This document shows positions 11,356-22,150 of a stretch of DNA of 64,000 bases, one piece after another. The DNA is from Saitoella complicata NRRL Y-17804 (lineage: Eukaryota > Ascomycota > Saitoellomycetes > Saitoellales > Saitoellaceae): NCBI RefSeq assembly GCF_001661265.1, contig NW_017566998.1, forward strand, positions 483,627 to 547,626, written 5' to 3'. The stretch's first letter is position 1, and each line of letters begins with the position of its first letter. The translations under genes were made by a program, and so were the position numbers. The notes beneath the pieces are model-generated. The model made no database searches, was not told the origin of the DNA, and worked only from the letters and a program-made list of their open reading frames with translations.

Positions 11356-12213
11356 TTACTGCCACTCCCACGTAATCCCAATCCTCCCCGCACTCTCCGC
11401 CGCCAACTCCCCAAACGCACTCGGACTAAAATCCAAATCTCCCTCCGCGCATCCTTCACACCTATCAACAACCTGCACACTCACGCTCTTGCCTTCATAG
11501 AATGCCGTAATCATCTTACCACACATGGGGTTCTCGTTGGGGTTGGAGGAGGTTGAGGCGGAGTCGAAGAGGGAGTGGGAGATTGCGACGATGGCGTCGG
11601 TTGAGGAGGAGGTTTGGCCGCAGGCGCCGAGGCCGGGGGTGTAGAAGGTTCCTTCGCCGGAGATTGAGCCGGAGGTGGAAGAAGAAGAGGAGGCGGCGGC
11701 TTCGGAGGTGGAGGAAGCGACTTCGGTAGTAGCAGCGGGGGCTTCGGTGGTGGAGGGAGCGGCGGTAGTGGTGGGCTGAGCGATCTCGGAGGAGGAGGAC
11801 TCAACAGCGACGGCAGTGGGAGTCGCGACAATCGCGGCCTCGATAGGTGACTGCACAGCAGCCGTAGTCGCAATCGCGAAGGACGTCTCCTCAGCGCTAG
11901 TCTCCGCAACAGAGGAGGAGGGCGCATCGACAGTCGTGGCAGCCGGGACATCAACGACCGTAATGCTCGGCACCAAGGACGTGAAGCTGGCAGAAGTGGT
12001 GACGACGGGGATGACCATCGTCGTTACGCCTGCCGTTGCGGCGGCGGTAGCGTCGGCGTCACCGCGGGTACGGGTAACGTAGACTGTCTCGGTGACCCAG
12101 ACCAGGTCGGGTTGGACGGTGGTGGTAACGTAGGTGACGTCCTGGGGGACGGGGGCAGCGGCGACGAGGGAAGCGCCGAGGGCGAGGGCCGCAGAGATGA
12201 TGGAGAACTTCAT
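11356..12213 (-). CDS. Secreted expansin-like / RlpA-like double-psi beta-barrel protein
   Basis: Single exon, 285 aa, start codon at 12213. A clear signal peptide (MKFSIISAALALGASLVAAA) is followed by a short folded-looking segment (VTYVTTTVQPDLVWVTETVYV), then a long Ser/Thr/Ala linker suited to O-glycosylation. The C-terminal 90 residues (GEGTFYTPGLGACG, ISHSLFDS, NPMCGKMITAFYEGKSVSVQVVDRCEGC, DLDFSPSAF) form a six-stranded DPBB/barwin-like domain with its usual cysteines and the DRC and DLS-like motif. Such proteins act in the cell wall or extracellular space; many are predicted wall-loosening or carbohydrate-binding proteins without proven catalysis. In-frame codons upstream of 12213 do not encode a better start. 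Confidence 0.88.
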   Translation of the reverse strand: MKFSIISAALALGASLVAAAPVPQDVTYVTTTVQPDLVWVTETVYVTRTRGDADATAAATAGVTTMVIPVVTTSASFTSLVPSITVVDVPAATTVDAPSSSVAETSAEETSFAIATTAAVQSPIEAAIVATPTAVAVESSSSEIAQPTTTAAPSTTEAPAATTEVASSTSEAAASSSSSTSGSISGEGTFYTPGLGACGQTSSSTDAIVAISHSLFDSASTSSNPNENPMCGKMITAFYEGKSVSVQVVDRCEGCAEGDLDFSPSAFGELAAESAGRIGITWEWQ

Positions 12214-14082
12214 CGTTTTGGTATGGTATCGAACTTTGGTGAAAAGGTGTGAGATAAGTCGAGATGAGAAAAGTTGAACGATGCCGAAGAAGATGTGATG
12301 TGAACCGAGGTGTGTTGTGTTGTTGCTAATCAATTAACGATACCGAAACCAGCCGGTATGCCTTTAACAAAAAAGAGTGCTGAAGAGCCGTGAAGGGTGT
12401 TGGTTGCTTGCTGATCCTCCATCCTCGGTGGGTTCCCTCCTCCTTCTTATACGACCCTACCCATCCCAAACCAGCACACCTCAATCCAGCCCCAACATCC
12501 CGGATCCGCCTGGCGTCCAGCCTCAACCGGCGGCTATGCGTACTCCATGCATCCCCGTCTCGTCAGAGATTGATCATTGGCCATCGTTGTGTTTTCCTTT
12601 GAGCGTTTCAATTTCGCGATGGTTTCATGCGAGGAGCGAAAGTGCGCAGTTTCGGTAGGAATGCCAGCCACTAGTGCCGTATTGGGTAATGTTATCGAAA
12701 TTGGGAGAAAGAGAGAAGCCGAAGAGCGAGCTGGACAGGGCTGGTATCGCACGAAAGAGGAGCGAGTAGACCCCAGCCTCTTGGCCTCTTGAATGTACAC
12801 CGTCATACTCGGCGCCGCCAGCAACCAGTTCGGCTTTCCGTTAACGCGTCGAGGGATCTTCGGCGCACAGCCACCGCGGCCGCGCACCGCTGCTGGCAAT
12901 TTACGAAGGTTTGCGATGTGACAGAACCTTAAGGAGAGGAGAGGAGATCAGCGCAGCTTGCACGTGTTGCGATGGACTCGGATGGGAAAAGCGGAGATGT
13001 GTAATCTCGATAGAGTTTCACACACGTCAGTTCTACGCATATGTGTATTGGGCGATATCGATGTCCGGCGCCGGCCGGCGATTGCTGAAGACCGTGTACT
13101 TGCGTCTCGCTCTGTCATTGCAATGTGTGGAAACGGCTGTCTATACGTATGGCCAGTAATCGTGACTCAACGGTTTTGCTCTGTTCAGCACGCTTTACCG
13201 GACACCTAAGATGCCATTATTGCCACACCTTGAATTGACGGAGCGAGAGTGGGGACGTTAACGAGATTGACCAACCAGCGAGGCTCATAACCTCGCCATT
13301 CCGGTCATGGTGAATACCATGCTTTCGCAGCCGTGCCAATACTAAGACAACCGCATCTGACTTTGATTCAAAGGCTCGAATGCGTCGGCAACTGCAATTT
13401 GAATAAGGTTTTCGCAACATGCTCACGTAATTGAAGATCAGACGAGAGCGATTTTCCAGAGCGCTTACCAATGAAAGTCTATCTGTCGTAGAGAAAATTG
13501 CAAGAGCTCGTCTCGAGCTCCGCGGTTATGTTAGGTATTAGGCAAGCAACTGAGCTCGAAATGAGGCCGAGGCGACGGATCAGACGGCATCGTAGTGATG
13601 AGGTAAGCCGTCCCAAGGTGCTCCTCGCCGACAGAAACAGGATGAGGCGTAAGCAATTTGCAAAAGCCAAATGTGATTGCCCCAAAGAACTTGCCAGGCT
13701 CGACGTCGTCGAGTCCACATGTGTGCAATGGCAGACTACAGAGGAAGGAAGAGCATGCCCCATTCACCAAGAATGAGGCCCAACCCCATTAACTACAAGG
13801 TTGACACAAATTGCAATAAAAAAGAAATCGGTTCGATTAGCAAATAGTCAGGTGTAATAACGCCCGAGTATACGATAGTGTACCATCCAACAACTCCAAA
13901 GCAAGCAAAAAGATCAGTCAGGTAACGACAGTAAGTGGTAGGTGCGGAGAGTACCGGTATCATGCTCGGCGTTCTCTCGCGAAATATAAGTGTTCTTCTC
14001 GTGACATGTCCAGACAAATTCTCCTCCCAACTGTCTCTCTCTCCCTTCTCTATTCTTCTCCACGCACTCGCCTCCGGTGCGC
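12214..14082. other. Intergenic region, 1.9 kb
   Basis: Contains the promoter of the expansin-like gene and the 3' flank of the next gene. Short open frames on both strands show no family resemblance. No tRNA or repeat recognised by eye. Confidence 0.45.
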
Positions 14083-16125
14083 TTACTTCAACTCCCAATC
14101 AGGCCTCAACACATCCCCCATCTTCCCCTTCTCAAAAACCAAATCCCCCGGCAACCTCGATACCCGTCCAGCACCCATCCTAACCCCAACCAACCCCCTC
14201 TCCATCCTCTCACTCCTCACACTCCCAACTTCGCTACCACGATCACTTCCGTAACCATCCTCACCCCCGGTACCCCACTTCTGGGGCGGCGCGAAATCGA
14301 GAGAAGTGAACGATGCCGAATTCCGTAAGAGATGCGGTGATGGGATCGAACGGAGATTAGCATACGAGTTCGCGAGCGGGTTATGCGCGCGTTGCTGAGC
14401 CAGATTCTCAGAAGAAGAAGCCAAAGATGTCGCTGATGCGTGCGAGGGGTTAGGGGACGGCATACCCCTCTTCGGCGCCGCAAACCCAATACTCCCATCA
14501 ACCTCGACACTCTGGGTTAATTGATGCGGCGTAGGTAACATTCGTAACGGCTCCAACACCTTGGGCGGGGCAGAGGGTGCGGGACTCTGTGTACGCGGCG
14601 TTGACCTCGGGGACGAACGATGGGAGTTTGTGTATTGTGCGTACTGGGCCGGCATAGGAGGAAGAGGTGGACTCTTCATACTCTTCGAGTCATCAAAGTA
14701 CTCCCTGTAAACACTGTGCACCCTCTTTGCCTTCTCCTGCGGATCCTCCATCATGCTCTCATGTCTCAACAACTTGTTCTGCTCCGCCATGGGTTTGACC
14801 AGTTCGAGTGCTTGGATTGAAATGCGGTTCTCCTCGCCTTCGTCGAACGACAACTCATCTTCGGCGTCATTCTTAGCAGAGACAGAGGCAGGAGAGAAGG
14901 CTGAGGTGGGCTGATCGGTAAGGACAGCCTCATCAGCATGCTCAAAAGAGTAATCACCATCCTCATCCCTTGGGTAATCAACTGGATCATAAACACTCGC
15001 CCTAGCGACCTCGATCTTGGGCACAGTGCCCATGGATGGTGTCAACGGGACCTCGTGCATCTCCAAACGAGGGTTCTGGAGGCTTACCATGGCACTCTTG
15101 CTGGGACTGCTAGGGCGGAAAGAGAAATATTGGTTTTCCATCCATGCGCTATTCGGAACGACCTCACCCAACGCTTGCGGCGAAAGCAATGCCTTCGACG
15201 GAGCCGTCAAAGTCGGCAGACCGATAACAGAGTCGTTGGAGGAGATGGGGGAGTGCAACAACCCTTGACGATCATTCTCCTCAAATCCATCCGACCCCGC
15301 TCCAATCTGTGGCGAATTCCAACTCCCAGCACCAAGCGACGGACTCGACAACGACGGCTGCGAATCATTCCTGTGCATATACATATTCGGGGGATGATAA
15401 CTCGGGTCCGCGATAGCCGGTAAATTAAGTGCAGAGAGTCTGTACCGATTATCGTCGTCTTGGGAATGAATGCTGCGTGCGAGGGAGTACATCGATTCAC
15501 GGGTGAGTTGGGAATCGCCGAGGTGCATGTTGGGGGTGAGGTAGGTATTCGCACCCAAACTTTCCTGTCCGCGATGACGGCGGGAGTTGGATTTGGCGTC
15601 ACTGTTGAGGCTTGCGGAGGAGGCTTTGTCGTTCAGGGTAGGGGAGGAAGCGAATGAGACCGGCGTGCTGGAGCGGGAAGGGATGAGTGGCTTAGGGGGT
15701 GCAGGGAGAGGAAGTTCGGAGCCGTAGTCGAGGGAGTCCCGAGCATCTTCAAGTTCTTCCGCTCGTACGCGCTTCATGTGGCGTCGGTGCAAGAAGTATA
15801 GAACGATGGCCGCGAGACAGAATGGAATAGTCGTACCCAAGATAATCCCCAAATTCGTACTCGAGGCATCTTCGGCTGAACATTCGTTTCCGCAAGAGTC
15901 ACTGCGGGATTCGAGGACTGGGGCGGAGCGAGAGACGAGGGTTGGGTTACCTTGGAGGAACCGGTATTTGTAGGAGACGTCGTTGACGGGGTCGGTCCAG
16001 GTGTGGTGGTCTTCGTCTCGCTTGCGGTGAGGGTGGGTTGAAGAGGATGATGAAGGGACGGCGGCAGCGGTATTGGAGGTTGTTGCGATTACTCGTCGAC
16101 GGCCATAGTGGTTCTGAGAAAACAT
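14083..16125 (-). CDS. Fungal single-pass membrane protein of unknown function
   Basis: Single exon, 680 aa. A short Ser-rich N-terminus contains RKRDEDHHTWTDP and a Cys pair (SDSCGNECS), then one TM helix (about 93-112, LGIILGTTIPFCLAAIVLYFLH) followed by the basic RRHMKRVRAEELEDARDSLDYGSE segment. The rest is a disordered Ser/Pro-rich cytoplasmic region with potential phospho- and SH3-binding motifs (PPLPPMPAQ). The C-terminus (SRLPGDLVFEKG...LRPDWELK) matches a conserved ending I recognise from a family of uncharacterised filamentous-fungal membrane proteins. I do not assign a function. It is divergent from CRM1. Confidence 0.8.
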   Translation of the reverse strand: MFSQNHYGRRRVIATTSNTAAAVPSSSSSTHPHRKRDEDHHTWTDPVNDVSYKYRFLQGNPTLVSRSAPVLESRSDSCGNECSAEDASSTNLGIILGTTIPFCLAAIVLYFLHRRHMKRVRAEELEDARDSLDYGSELPLPAPPKPLIPSRSSTPVSFASSPTLNDKASSASLNSDAKSNSRRHRGQESLGANTYLTPNMHLGDSQLTRESMYSLARSIHSQDDDNRYRLSALNLPAIADPSYHPPNMYMHRNDSQPSLSSPSLGAGSWNSPQIGAGSDGFEENDRQGLLHSPISSNDSVIGLPTLTAPSKALLSPQALGEVVPNSAWMENQYFSFRPSSPSKSAMVSLQNPRLEMHEVPLTPSMGTVPKIEVARASVYDPVDYPRDEDGDYSFEHADEAVLTDQPTSAFSPASVSAKNDAEDELSFDEGEENRISIQALELVKPMAEQNKLLRHESMMEDPQEKAKRVHSVYREYFDDSKSMKSPPLPPMPAQYAQYTNSHRSSPRSTPRTQSPAPSAPPKVLEPLRMLPTPHQLTQSVEVDGSIGFAAPKRGMPSPNPSHASATSLASSSENLAQQRAHNPLANSYANLRSIPSPHLLRNSASFTSLDFAPPQKWGTGGEDGYGSDRGSEVGSVRSERMERGLVGVRMGAGRVSRLPGDLVFEKGKMGDVLRPDWELK

Positions 16126-16819
16126 TGTGCTATCGTGAAAGAGAGTATAACTGTGTGAAGTCTGTTAGCAATGCTCAAAGATTACTGCGTAGCGACACGA
16201 CACACCTTAAGAAGCCTTATCAAAGAACAAAACAAGACGGACTGTTGGGCAAAACGGACAAACTCGACTGACCAGATAAGTGAAGCTGGCTGTTGTTGTA
16301 AAAGAATGACAATTGCTGAGATGGAAAAAGGAAAGACGATGGTGGGAGAAAGAATGAATGTGATATCGAATACACCTTGAGGCTTCTGTTTGATGATCGT
16401 CTGCGCAGGCGTTACTAGGATCAGTTTGTTTACACTCTGGACGGCCCCCTGAATCTGCCCGGGGTGGGCCAGTACGCGCGCCCAACGACCAATGTTACCG
16501 AGGGGTGGGCTCACGTTGAGAGGGAGGATGGACGGACCGGAGAAGTCGGACTGTGCTCCTGAACTGTCTTTGTTGTTTTCCGCGCAATCGTAATGTACGA
16601 CTTGTCATCGCTGTCACGAGGCTGAGGTGGCTCATGATCCTCCGACGTCGACGCTGAAGCTGAAGCTGCCGGGCGCTCAGCAACTGTCGCTTACACACCA
16701 AACAAAACGCAAAGAACGCCAATTGAACCCAGCAAAGACCAGACCCCCAGTCCATACCATCCATATACCCTCTTCGCCTTCGTCTCCGCCACAAACAACT
16801 GCAAGGAAGTGCCGCAATC
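16126..16819. promoter_or_regulatory. Divergent promoter region between membrane-protein gene and CRM1
   Basis: 694 bp between start codons. It holds both promoters and leaders; no discrete site identified. Confidence 0.5.
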
Positions 16820-19800
16820 ATGGAGGGCGTTCTAAATTTCGACCAAGAGCTCGACATGGGCCTTCTCGACCGCGTCGTCACCACCTTCTTCCAAGGCGCC
16901 GGCCAAGATCAAGCACAAGCCCAACAAATTCTTACCCAATTCCAAGAACATCCCGACGCATGGACCAAAGTGGATCAGATCATCGAACACGCACAAAACC
17001 CCCAAACCAAATATATCGCTCTCTCCGTCTTGGACAAGCTCATCTCGACCCGTTGGAAGATTTTGCCGCCTGAGCAGAGACAGGGGATCAGGAACTTTAT
17101 TGTTGGGGTTATCATTAAGAGTTCGTCGGATGATTCGTTGTTGACGAGGGAGAGGACGTATCTTAATAAGCTCAACCTTACGCTTGTTCAGGTTCTGAAA
17201 CAGGAGTGGCCGAAGCATTGGCCAACGTTCATTCCGGAGGTCGTCGCCTCCTCGAGAACCAACTTGAGTTTGTGCGAGAACAACATGGCGATTCTCAAGT
17301 TGTTGTCCGAAGAGGTCTTTGATTACTCGGCGGAGCAGATGACGATGGCAAAGACGAAGAACTTGAAGAACCAGCTATGCGGGGAGTTCTCAGAGATCTT
17401 CCAGTTGTGTTCGGAGGTACTGGAGAAGGCGCAGAAGGCAACCTTGATCAAGGCGACTTTGGAGACGTTGCTGAGGTTCTTGAACTGGATTCCATTGGGG
17501 TACATTTTCGAGACCAACATCATCGAGAACTTGAGAGGCAGGTTCCTGGAGGTTCCCGAGTTCCGCAATGTCACGCTCAAGTGCTTGACCGAGATCGGTG
17601 GGTTGTCCGTCGGAGCGCAGTACAACGAGAAGTTTGTTGTCATGTTCAAGTCGGTCATGACCTCCATTCAGGCAATGGTACCCATCGCCACCAGCATCAA
17701 GGACGTCTACGAGAACGCTTCCTCGAACGATCAGGATTTCATCCAGAACCTCGCGCTCTTCCTCTCTACTTTCCTCGGTACCCACCTCGAGATCTTGGAG
17801 ACGCCTGATACGAAGGATATGCTCCTCGCTGCACACTTCTACCTCATCAAGATCTCCCAGGTCGACGAGCGCGAGATCTTCAAGATCTGTCTGGAGTACT
17901 GGTCTAAGCTCGTCCAAACTCTTTACGAAGAGATGCAGTCACTGCCCGCAACGGACGTCAATCCCCTCCTCAACCTCTCGATGGGTGGCGCGTACAACAA
18001 CGGTACCGTAGCGAATGTGAACTTGAGAAAGAATGCGTATCATGAGGTACTCTCTAATTTGCGTGTCGTTATGATTGAGAAAATGGTTAAGCCTGAGGAG
18101 GTCCTCATTGTTGAGAACGACGAGGGAGAGATCGTGCGTGAGTTCATCAAGGAGTCTGATACCATCACCCTCTACAAGTCCATGCGTGAGTGTTTGGTTT
18201 ATCTCACCCATCTGGACGTCCTCGACACGGAGATTATTATGTCCGACAAGTTGCAGCGCCAGGTCGATGGATCGGAGTGGTCTTGGGCGAACTTGAACAC
18301 CCTTTGCTGGGCCATCGGATCCATCTCCGGTGCGATGAACGAGGAGACCGAAAAGAGGTTCTTGGTCACCGTCATCAAGGACCTCCTCGGTCTCTGCGAG
18401 ATGAAGCGCGGAAAAGACAACAAAGCCGTCGTTGCCTCCAACATCATGTACATCGTCGGCCAATACCCACGTTTCTTGAAAGCGCACTGGAAGTTCCTGA
18501 AGACTGTCGTCAACAAGTTGTTTGAGTTCATGCACGAGCTTCACGAGGGTGTCCAGGATATGGCTTGTGACACCTTCATCAAGATCGCGCAAAAGTGCCG
18601 CAGACACTTTGTCGCACAACAAACCGGCGAACACGAACCCTTCATCGACGAGATCGTCCGCAATTTGTCGCGTATCACGAACGATTTGCAGCCGCAGCAG
18701 GTTCATACTTTCTACGAGGCGTGTGGGTATATGATTTCTGCGCAGCCTCAAAAACATATTCAGGAGCGTTTGATCTCGGATTTGATGGCGATGCCGAATG
18801 GGGCTTGGGATACCGTTATCCAGCAGGCTGGACAGAACGTTGATGTCCTTTCTGATCCGGGGACTGTCAAGATCATTGGGAATGTTCTCAAGACAAATGT
18901 GAGCGCGTGTACGAGTGTTGGACACTATTTCTATCCTCAGATCGCGAAGATTTATTTGGATTTATTGGGGTTGTACAAAGCTACGAGTGGTGTTATCTCT
19001 GATACTGTTGCGGCGCAGGGACCGGTTGCGACGAAGACGCCGAGGGTTAGGGGTTTGAGGACGATTAAGAAGGAGATTTTGAAGCTGGTTGAGACCTATG
19101 TCGAAAAGACCGAGGATGGAAACTTGGTGAACGACAACCTCGTTGCTCCGCTCTTGGAGACTACCCTTGGTGATTACCAGCGTAACGTCCCTGACGCGCG
19201 TGATGCGGAGGTCTTGAAGGTCGTTGATGCGATCGTCGCTAAGCTCGGTCCGTTGATGATGGATAAGATCCCCCCGATCTTGGATGCGGTGTTTGAGCCT
19301 ACGTTGAGTATGATCAACAGGGATTTCACGGAGTACCCTGAGCATCGTGTCGCGTTCTTCAACTTGATCCGCGATATCAACTTGCACTGTTTCCCGGCAT
19401 TGGTGTCTTTGCCTCCGGCGCAGTTTAAGTTGTTTATTGACTCGATTGTGTGGTCGTTCAAGCATGTTGGACGTGATGCGCAGGAGACGGGTCTCAACAT
19501 CTGTCTTGAGCTCATTAACAACATTGCTGGTATGGACCCCGGAGTCTCGTCTGCGTTCTTCCAGTTGTACTTTGTCAGTCTTCTTCAGGATGTTTTCTTC
19601 GTTCTTACCGATTTGGAGCACAAGGCTGGATTCCGATTGCAATCGACGATTTTGGCCAGGATGTTCGAGTTGGTTGAGAATGACTTGATTAAGGCTCCTC
19701 TATCCGAGAACCAGACCGTGAGCAATGTGGAGTTCTTGAGGGGATACGTCATGAACCTCCTCGCTACCGCATTTCCCCACCTTCAGCCCGTTCAGATGCA

Positions 19801-20044
19801 GTCGTTTACTACTGGGTTGTTTGCACTCAACAAGGATCCTGTCAAGTTCAAGCAGTGCTTGCGTGATTTCTTGATCTCGTTGAAGGAGTTTGCGGGAGAG
19901 GAGGAGGCTACATCCGAGTTGTACCTCGATGAGCGCGAAAACGAGTTACAAGCGAGACAGTTGGCGGATAGGGAGAGGGCGTTGGCGGTACCTGGTATGG
20001 TCAAGCCTGCCGATCTGCCAGCAAGTATGGATGAAGAGCTGTGA
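16820..20044 (+). CDS. CRM1: Exportin-1 / CRM1 nuclear export receptor
   Basis: Uninterrupted 1074 aa frame, close to human XPO1 (1071 aa). The N-terminal importin-beta domain contains QNPQTKYIALSVLDKLI and RWKILPPEQRQGIRN. The central NES-groove region with RGKDNKAVVASNIMYIVGQ and DMACDTFIKIAQKCRRHFV is nearly identical to animal and yeast proteins. Cys526, in GLCEMKRGKDNKA, aligns with human Cys528, the leptomycin B target; S. cerevisiae has Thr there, so drug sensitivity is predicted. CRM1 exports NES cargo with RanGTP through the nuclear pore. Lack of introns in such a long gene is unremarkable but differs from many neighbours. Confidence 0.97.
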   Translation: MEGVLNFDQELDMGLLDRVVTTFFQGAGQDQAQAQQILTQFQEHPDAWTKVDQIIEHAQNPQTKYIALSVLDKLISTRWKILPPEQRQGIRNFIVGVIIKSSSDDSLLTRERTYLNKLNLTLVQVLKQEWPKHWPTFIPEVVASSRTNLSLCENNMAILKLLSEEVFDYSAEQMTMAKTKNLKNQLCGEFSEIFQLCSEVLEKAQKATLIKATLETLLRFLNWIPLGYIFETNIIENLRGRFLEVPEFRNVTLKCLTEIGGLSVGAQYNEKFVVMFKSVMTSIQAMVPIATSIKDVYENASSNDQDFIQNLALFLSTFLGTHLEILETPDTKDMLLAAHFYLIKISQVDEREIFKICLEYWSKLVQTLYEEMQSLPATDVNPLLNLSMGGAYNNGTVANVNLRKNAYHEVLSNLRVVMIEKMVKPEEVLIVENDEGEIVREFIKESDTITLYKSMRECLVYLTHLDVLDTEIIMSDKLQRQVDGSEWSWANLNTLCWAIGSISGAMNEETEKRFLVTVIKDLLGLCEMKRGKDNKAVVASNIMYIVGQYPRFLKAHWKFLKTVVNKLFEFMHELHEGVQDMACDTFIKIAQKCRRHFVAQQTGEHEPFIDEIVRNLSRITNDLQPQQVHTFYEACGYMISAQPQKHIQERLISDLMAMPNGAWDTVIQQAGQNVDVLSDPGTVKIIGNVLKTNVSACTSVGHYFYPQIAKIYLDLLGLYKATSGVISDTVAAQGPVATKTPRVRGLRTIKKEILKLVETYVEKTEDGNLVNDNLVAPLLETTLGDYQRNVPDARDAEVLKVVDAIVAKLGPLMMDKIPPILDAVFEPTLSMINRDFTEYPEHRVAFFNLIRDINLHCFPALVSLPPAQFKLFIDSIVWSFKHVGRDAQETGLNICLELINNIAGMDPGVSSAFFQLYFVSLLQDVFFVLTDLEHKAGFRLQSTILARMFELVENDLIKAPLSENQTVSNVEFLRGYVMNLLATAFPHLQPVQMQSFTTGLFALNKDPVKFKQCLRDFLISLKEFAGEEEATSELYLDERENELQARQLADRERALAVPGMVKPADLPASMDEEL

Positions 20045-20490
20045 CTTGGTGAAGATCTCAAAGAGATGCCGCCTAAGGAGGATGAAGGCGTGAAGGATTG
20101 GGGGTGGTAGAACAGTATAAGATTAAGTAATGTTATGAACGTGGTTGTGTTCTTCGTAGTAGTTTTTGTCGTTGATTGTTTGGTAGTTTGGTGTTAATAT
20201 CATATCATTTGCTTCACGCCATTTCCTGCAAACTTTGGGAGTTACGAGCTCATTCTTCTTTATGGTTGCTTGAAGTCATATGAACCGGCGCGGCTCAACT
20301 CGGACTTTACGGGGACCCTGGGCACCCATGTATAGCACTACATGCGTGGCAGGATTGACGGGTACTTCCCTGTGTTCTAGTTGTTAAGGCATTCATACAG
20401 TCGCGAAGATGGCGGTGGGTAGGTGTCCGGGTGGAAACAGAAAGAGAGAGGCACTCGATGGTAAGAAAGAAGTTTTATGCTAGCGGGGCG
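20045..20490. other. 3' flank of CRM1
   Basis: T-rich 3' region to about 20210, then unique sequence with no gene seen. Confidence 0.45.
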
Positions 20491-21368
20491 CTATAGCCCT
20501 GCTGACAACATCGCCCAATCCGGAAGCTCGAGCTCGAAGGACCAACTCCCACCAGGATGAGAACCTCGTGCGAGGATGAACTGCGATGACACCTCTGGTT
20601 TATGGAGATGATCACAGGCAAAATTCGAAGAAATTCCTATCAATCCTTGTCTTAACAGTTGACGACGACTTGCCTGAACCGCGCGGCACCTCGCTGATAT
20701 GTCACTGAGACCAGGGCGTGGGTTTCGGCCCTTCTTCGTGAGAGCGCGTGCCGCAATCGACACCATCACCAAAACAAAGCTCGGCTCCGACCAATCGCAC
20801 CGCTGAGTCTGATCTTCGGTAGGTTGACTGCTGATCCGCACCATTGCGCCCAAGATAAGAACTGCCGAAGAGCATACGCCGAAGTAGGCCCCAATACCCG
20901 CATGTCGTTCATTGAGCTTCTTTGGAGTGCCGACACGCTCATCACTTCTTCCAAGGACAAGATCGGCAAGAAATTTGTATCCATCCACGACCAGTGGTTT
21001 CGACAGATACAAGAGGCGCGCGAACTGAGCATTGGGTCTGATGATCAGGTCGTGGAGGTGCTGGAGGTAGATCAGGTTACCATCCGAATAGTCGAAAGGT
21101 GGGGCACAGACCTCATCTCGTCTCCCTATCATCCTACAAACTTCCTCCGAGAAGAATTCGCAGAATACGCATCGAGGAATCGTTGACATCAAAAGGCGAA
21201 CCTGAGTCTATAATATCCATTGATGAAGGACCAAAAGAGGAGCCCTGCTCAAACGGTGACAAGTCGACGGAGAATCCAAGTACCGGACACACGCGCGGGA
21301 GCACAGCAAAGTTCAAAGCTCACGCGGGTCGAAGAAAAGATTTCCCCCGTAAGCTCGGACTTATTTGA
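20491..21368 (+). pseudogene. Possible degenerate or unrecognised coding region
   Basis: On the plus strand 20824-21186 translates into natural-looking sequence (SFIELLWSADTLITSS, FVSIHDQWFRQIQEARE, IVERWGTDLISSPYH), ends in a stop, and a second frame directly overlapping its end continues plausibly (TSKGEPESIISIDEGPKEE) to a stop at 21368. No GT-AG pair joins them cleanly, suggesting a frameshift. A further plausible fragment lies at 20701-20808. The minus strand also has a 233-codon frame (20491-21192). I recognise no family on either strand. It could be a decayed gene, a lineage-specific gene with unseen introns, or chance. Confidence 0.25.
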
Positions 21369-21544
21369 GCATCATCACAGCTGGGTATATACATGTAGTC
21401 AGTCATGGAGTTTAGTTGATGGAGTACGGCTGCGAGGAGGATATAATCCTTGGATCAGACAGGGCGATATAATCACTGATGTATCAGTCTAAACAACTTC
21501 GAATCCGAATCGTCCCATCGTTTGAATACTGTCCAATACCAATG

Positions 21545-21675
21545 TCTCTCTGTTTCCGAGTGCGCACAGTGTGAAGTGCTCATACGTCTTCATGCCGTTC
21601 ATACCCGAAAGCCGAGAGGTCTGGGTTTTCGGTAAGGATGGGGGTGAAGGAAAGGAGGTGAAAGACGAAGATGAT
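21545..21675 (+). repeat. Dispersed repeat, copy A
   Basis: Aligns by eye with 39367-39475 plus 39713-39746 (copy B), including the shared strings GCCGAGAGGT, TTTCGGT.AGGATG and GTGAAGGAAAGGAGG.GAAAGACGAAGATGAT. Copy A lacks about 240 bp found in B and has no telomeric tract. Confidence 0.75.
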
Positions 21676-22150
21676 TAATCAACTACGATCTTTACTGATT
21701 ACCTACTTATATGTTCCTCAGCTGCTGTAACTCAGTTGTCGACACATAAACCAGCGTATCTTTGCCCTCGAGCTCGTACGTATCGTGGGTATCGGTGGCC
21801 CTGGGCACTAGTGACGCTGGCTCCCAACCTTACAGTGCGACGAGAACCACCGATCGCGAACAACCACAACAACAATCACACCGACAACAATTTCTTGTCT
21901 GTGTTCCATTACCTCTATACTGTGAATCTTCTTCCTCAGTCTTAACGTTCGAACGTTACCTTCCGCATTCACTCGGAAAATATACGATACATCCGACCAA
22001 CCTATTCAGCATACACCCGACGCTTCCAATTACCGAAGCCGCGTTTGTGCAAAAACCCAACTCCCTACCCTGTACGAAGCACCGATAAGTCCTTGACATT
22101 GATAACAATTTGTTTATCGGGATAAATGTTGATGCTTTAGCAGATACTAT
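21676..22150. other. Intergenic stretch
   Basis: Short open frames only; no recognisable gene. Confidence 0.4.

Noticed and set aside
17939-18925. 328-codon minus-strand open frame
   Set aside because: Antisense shadow within CRM1, caused by strong codon bias.
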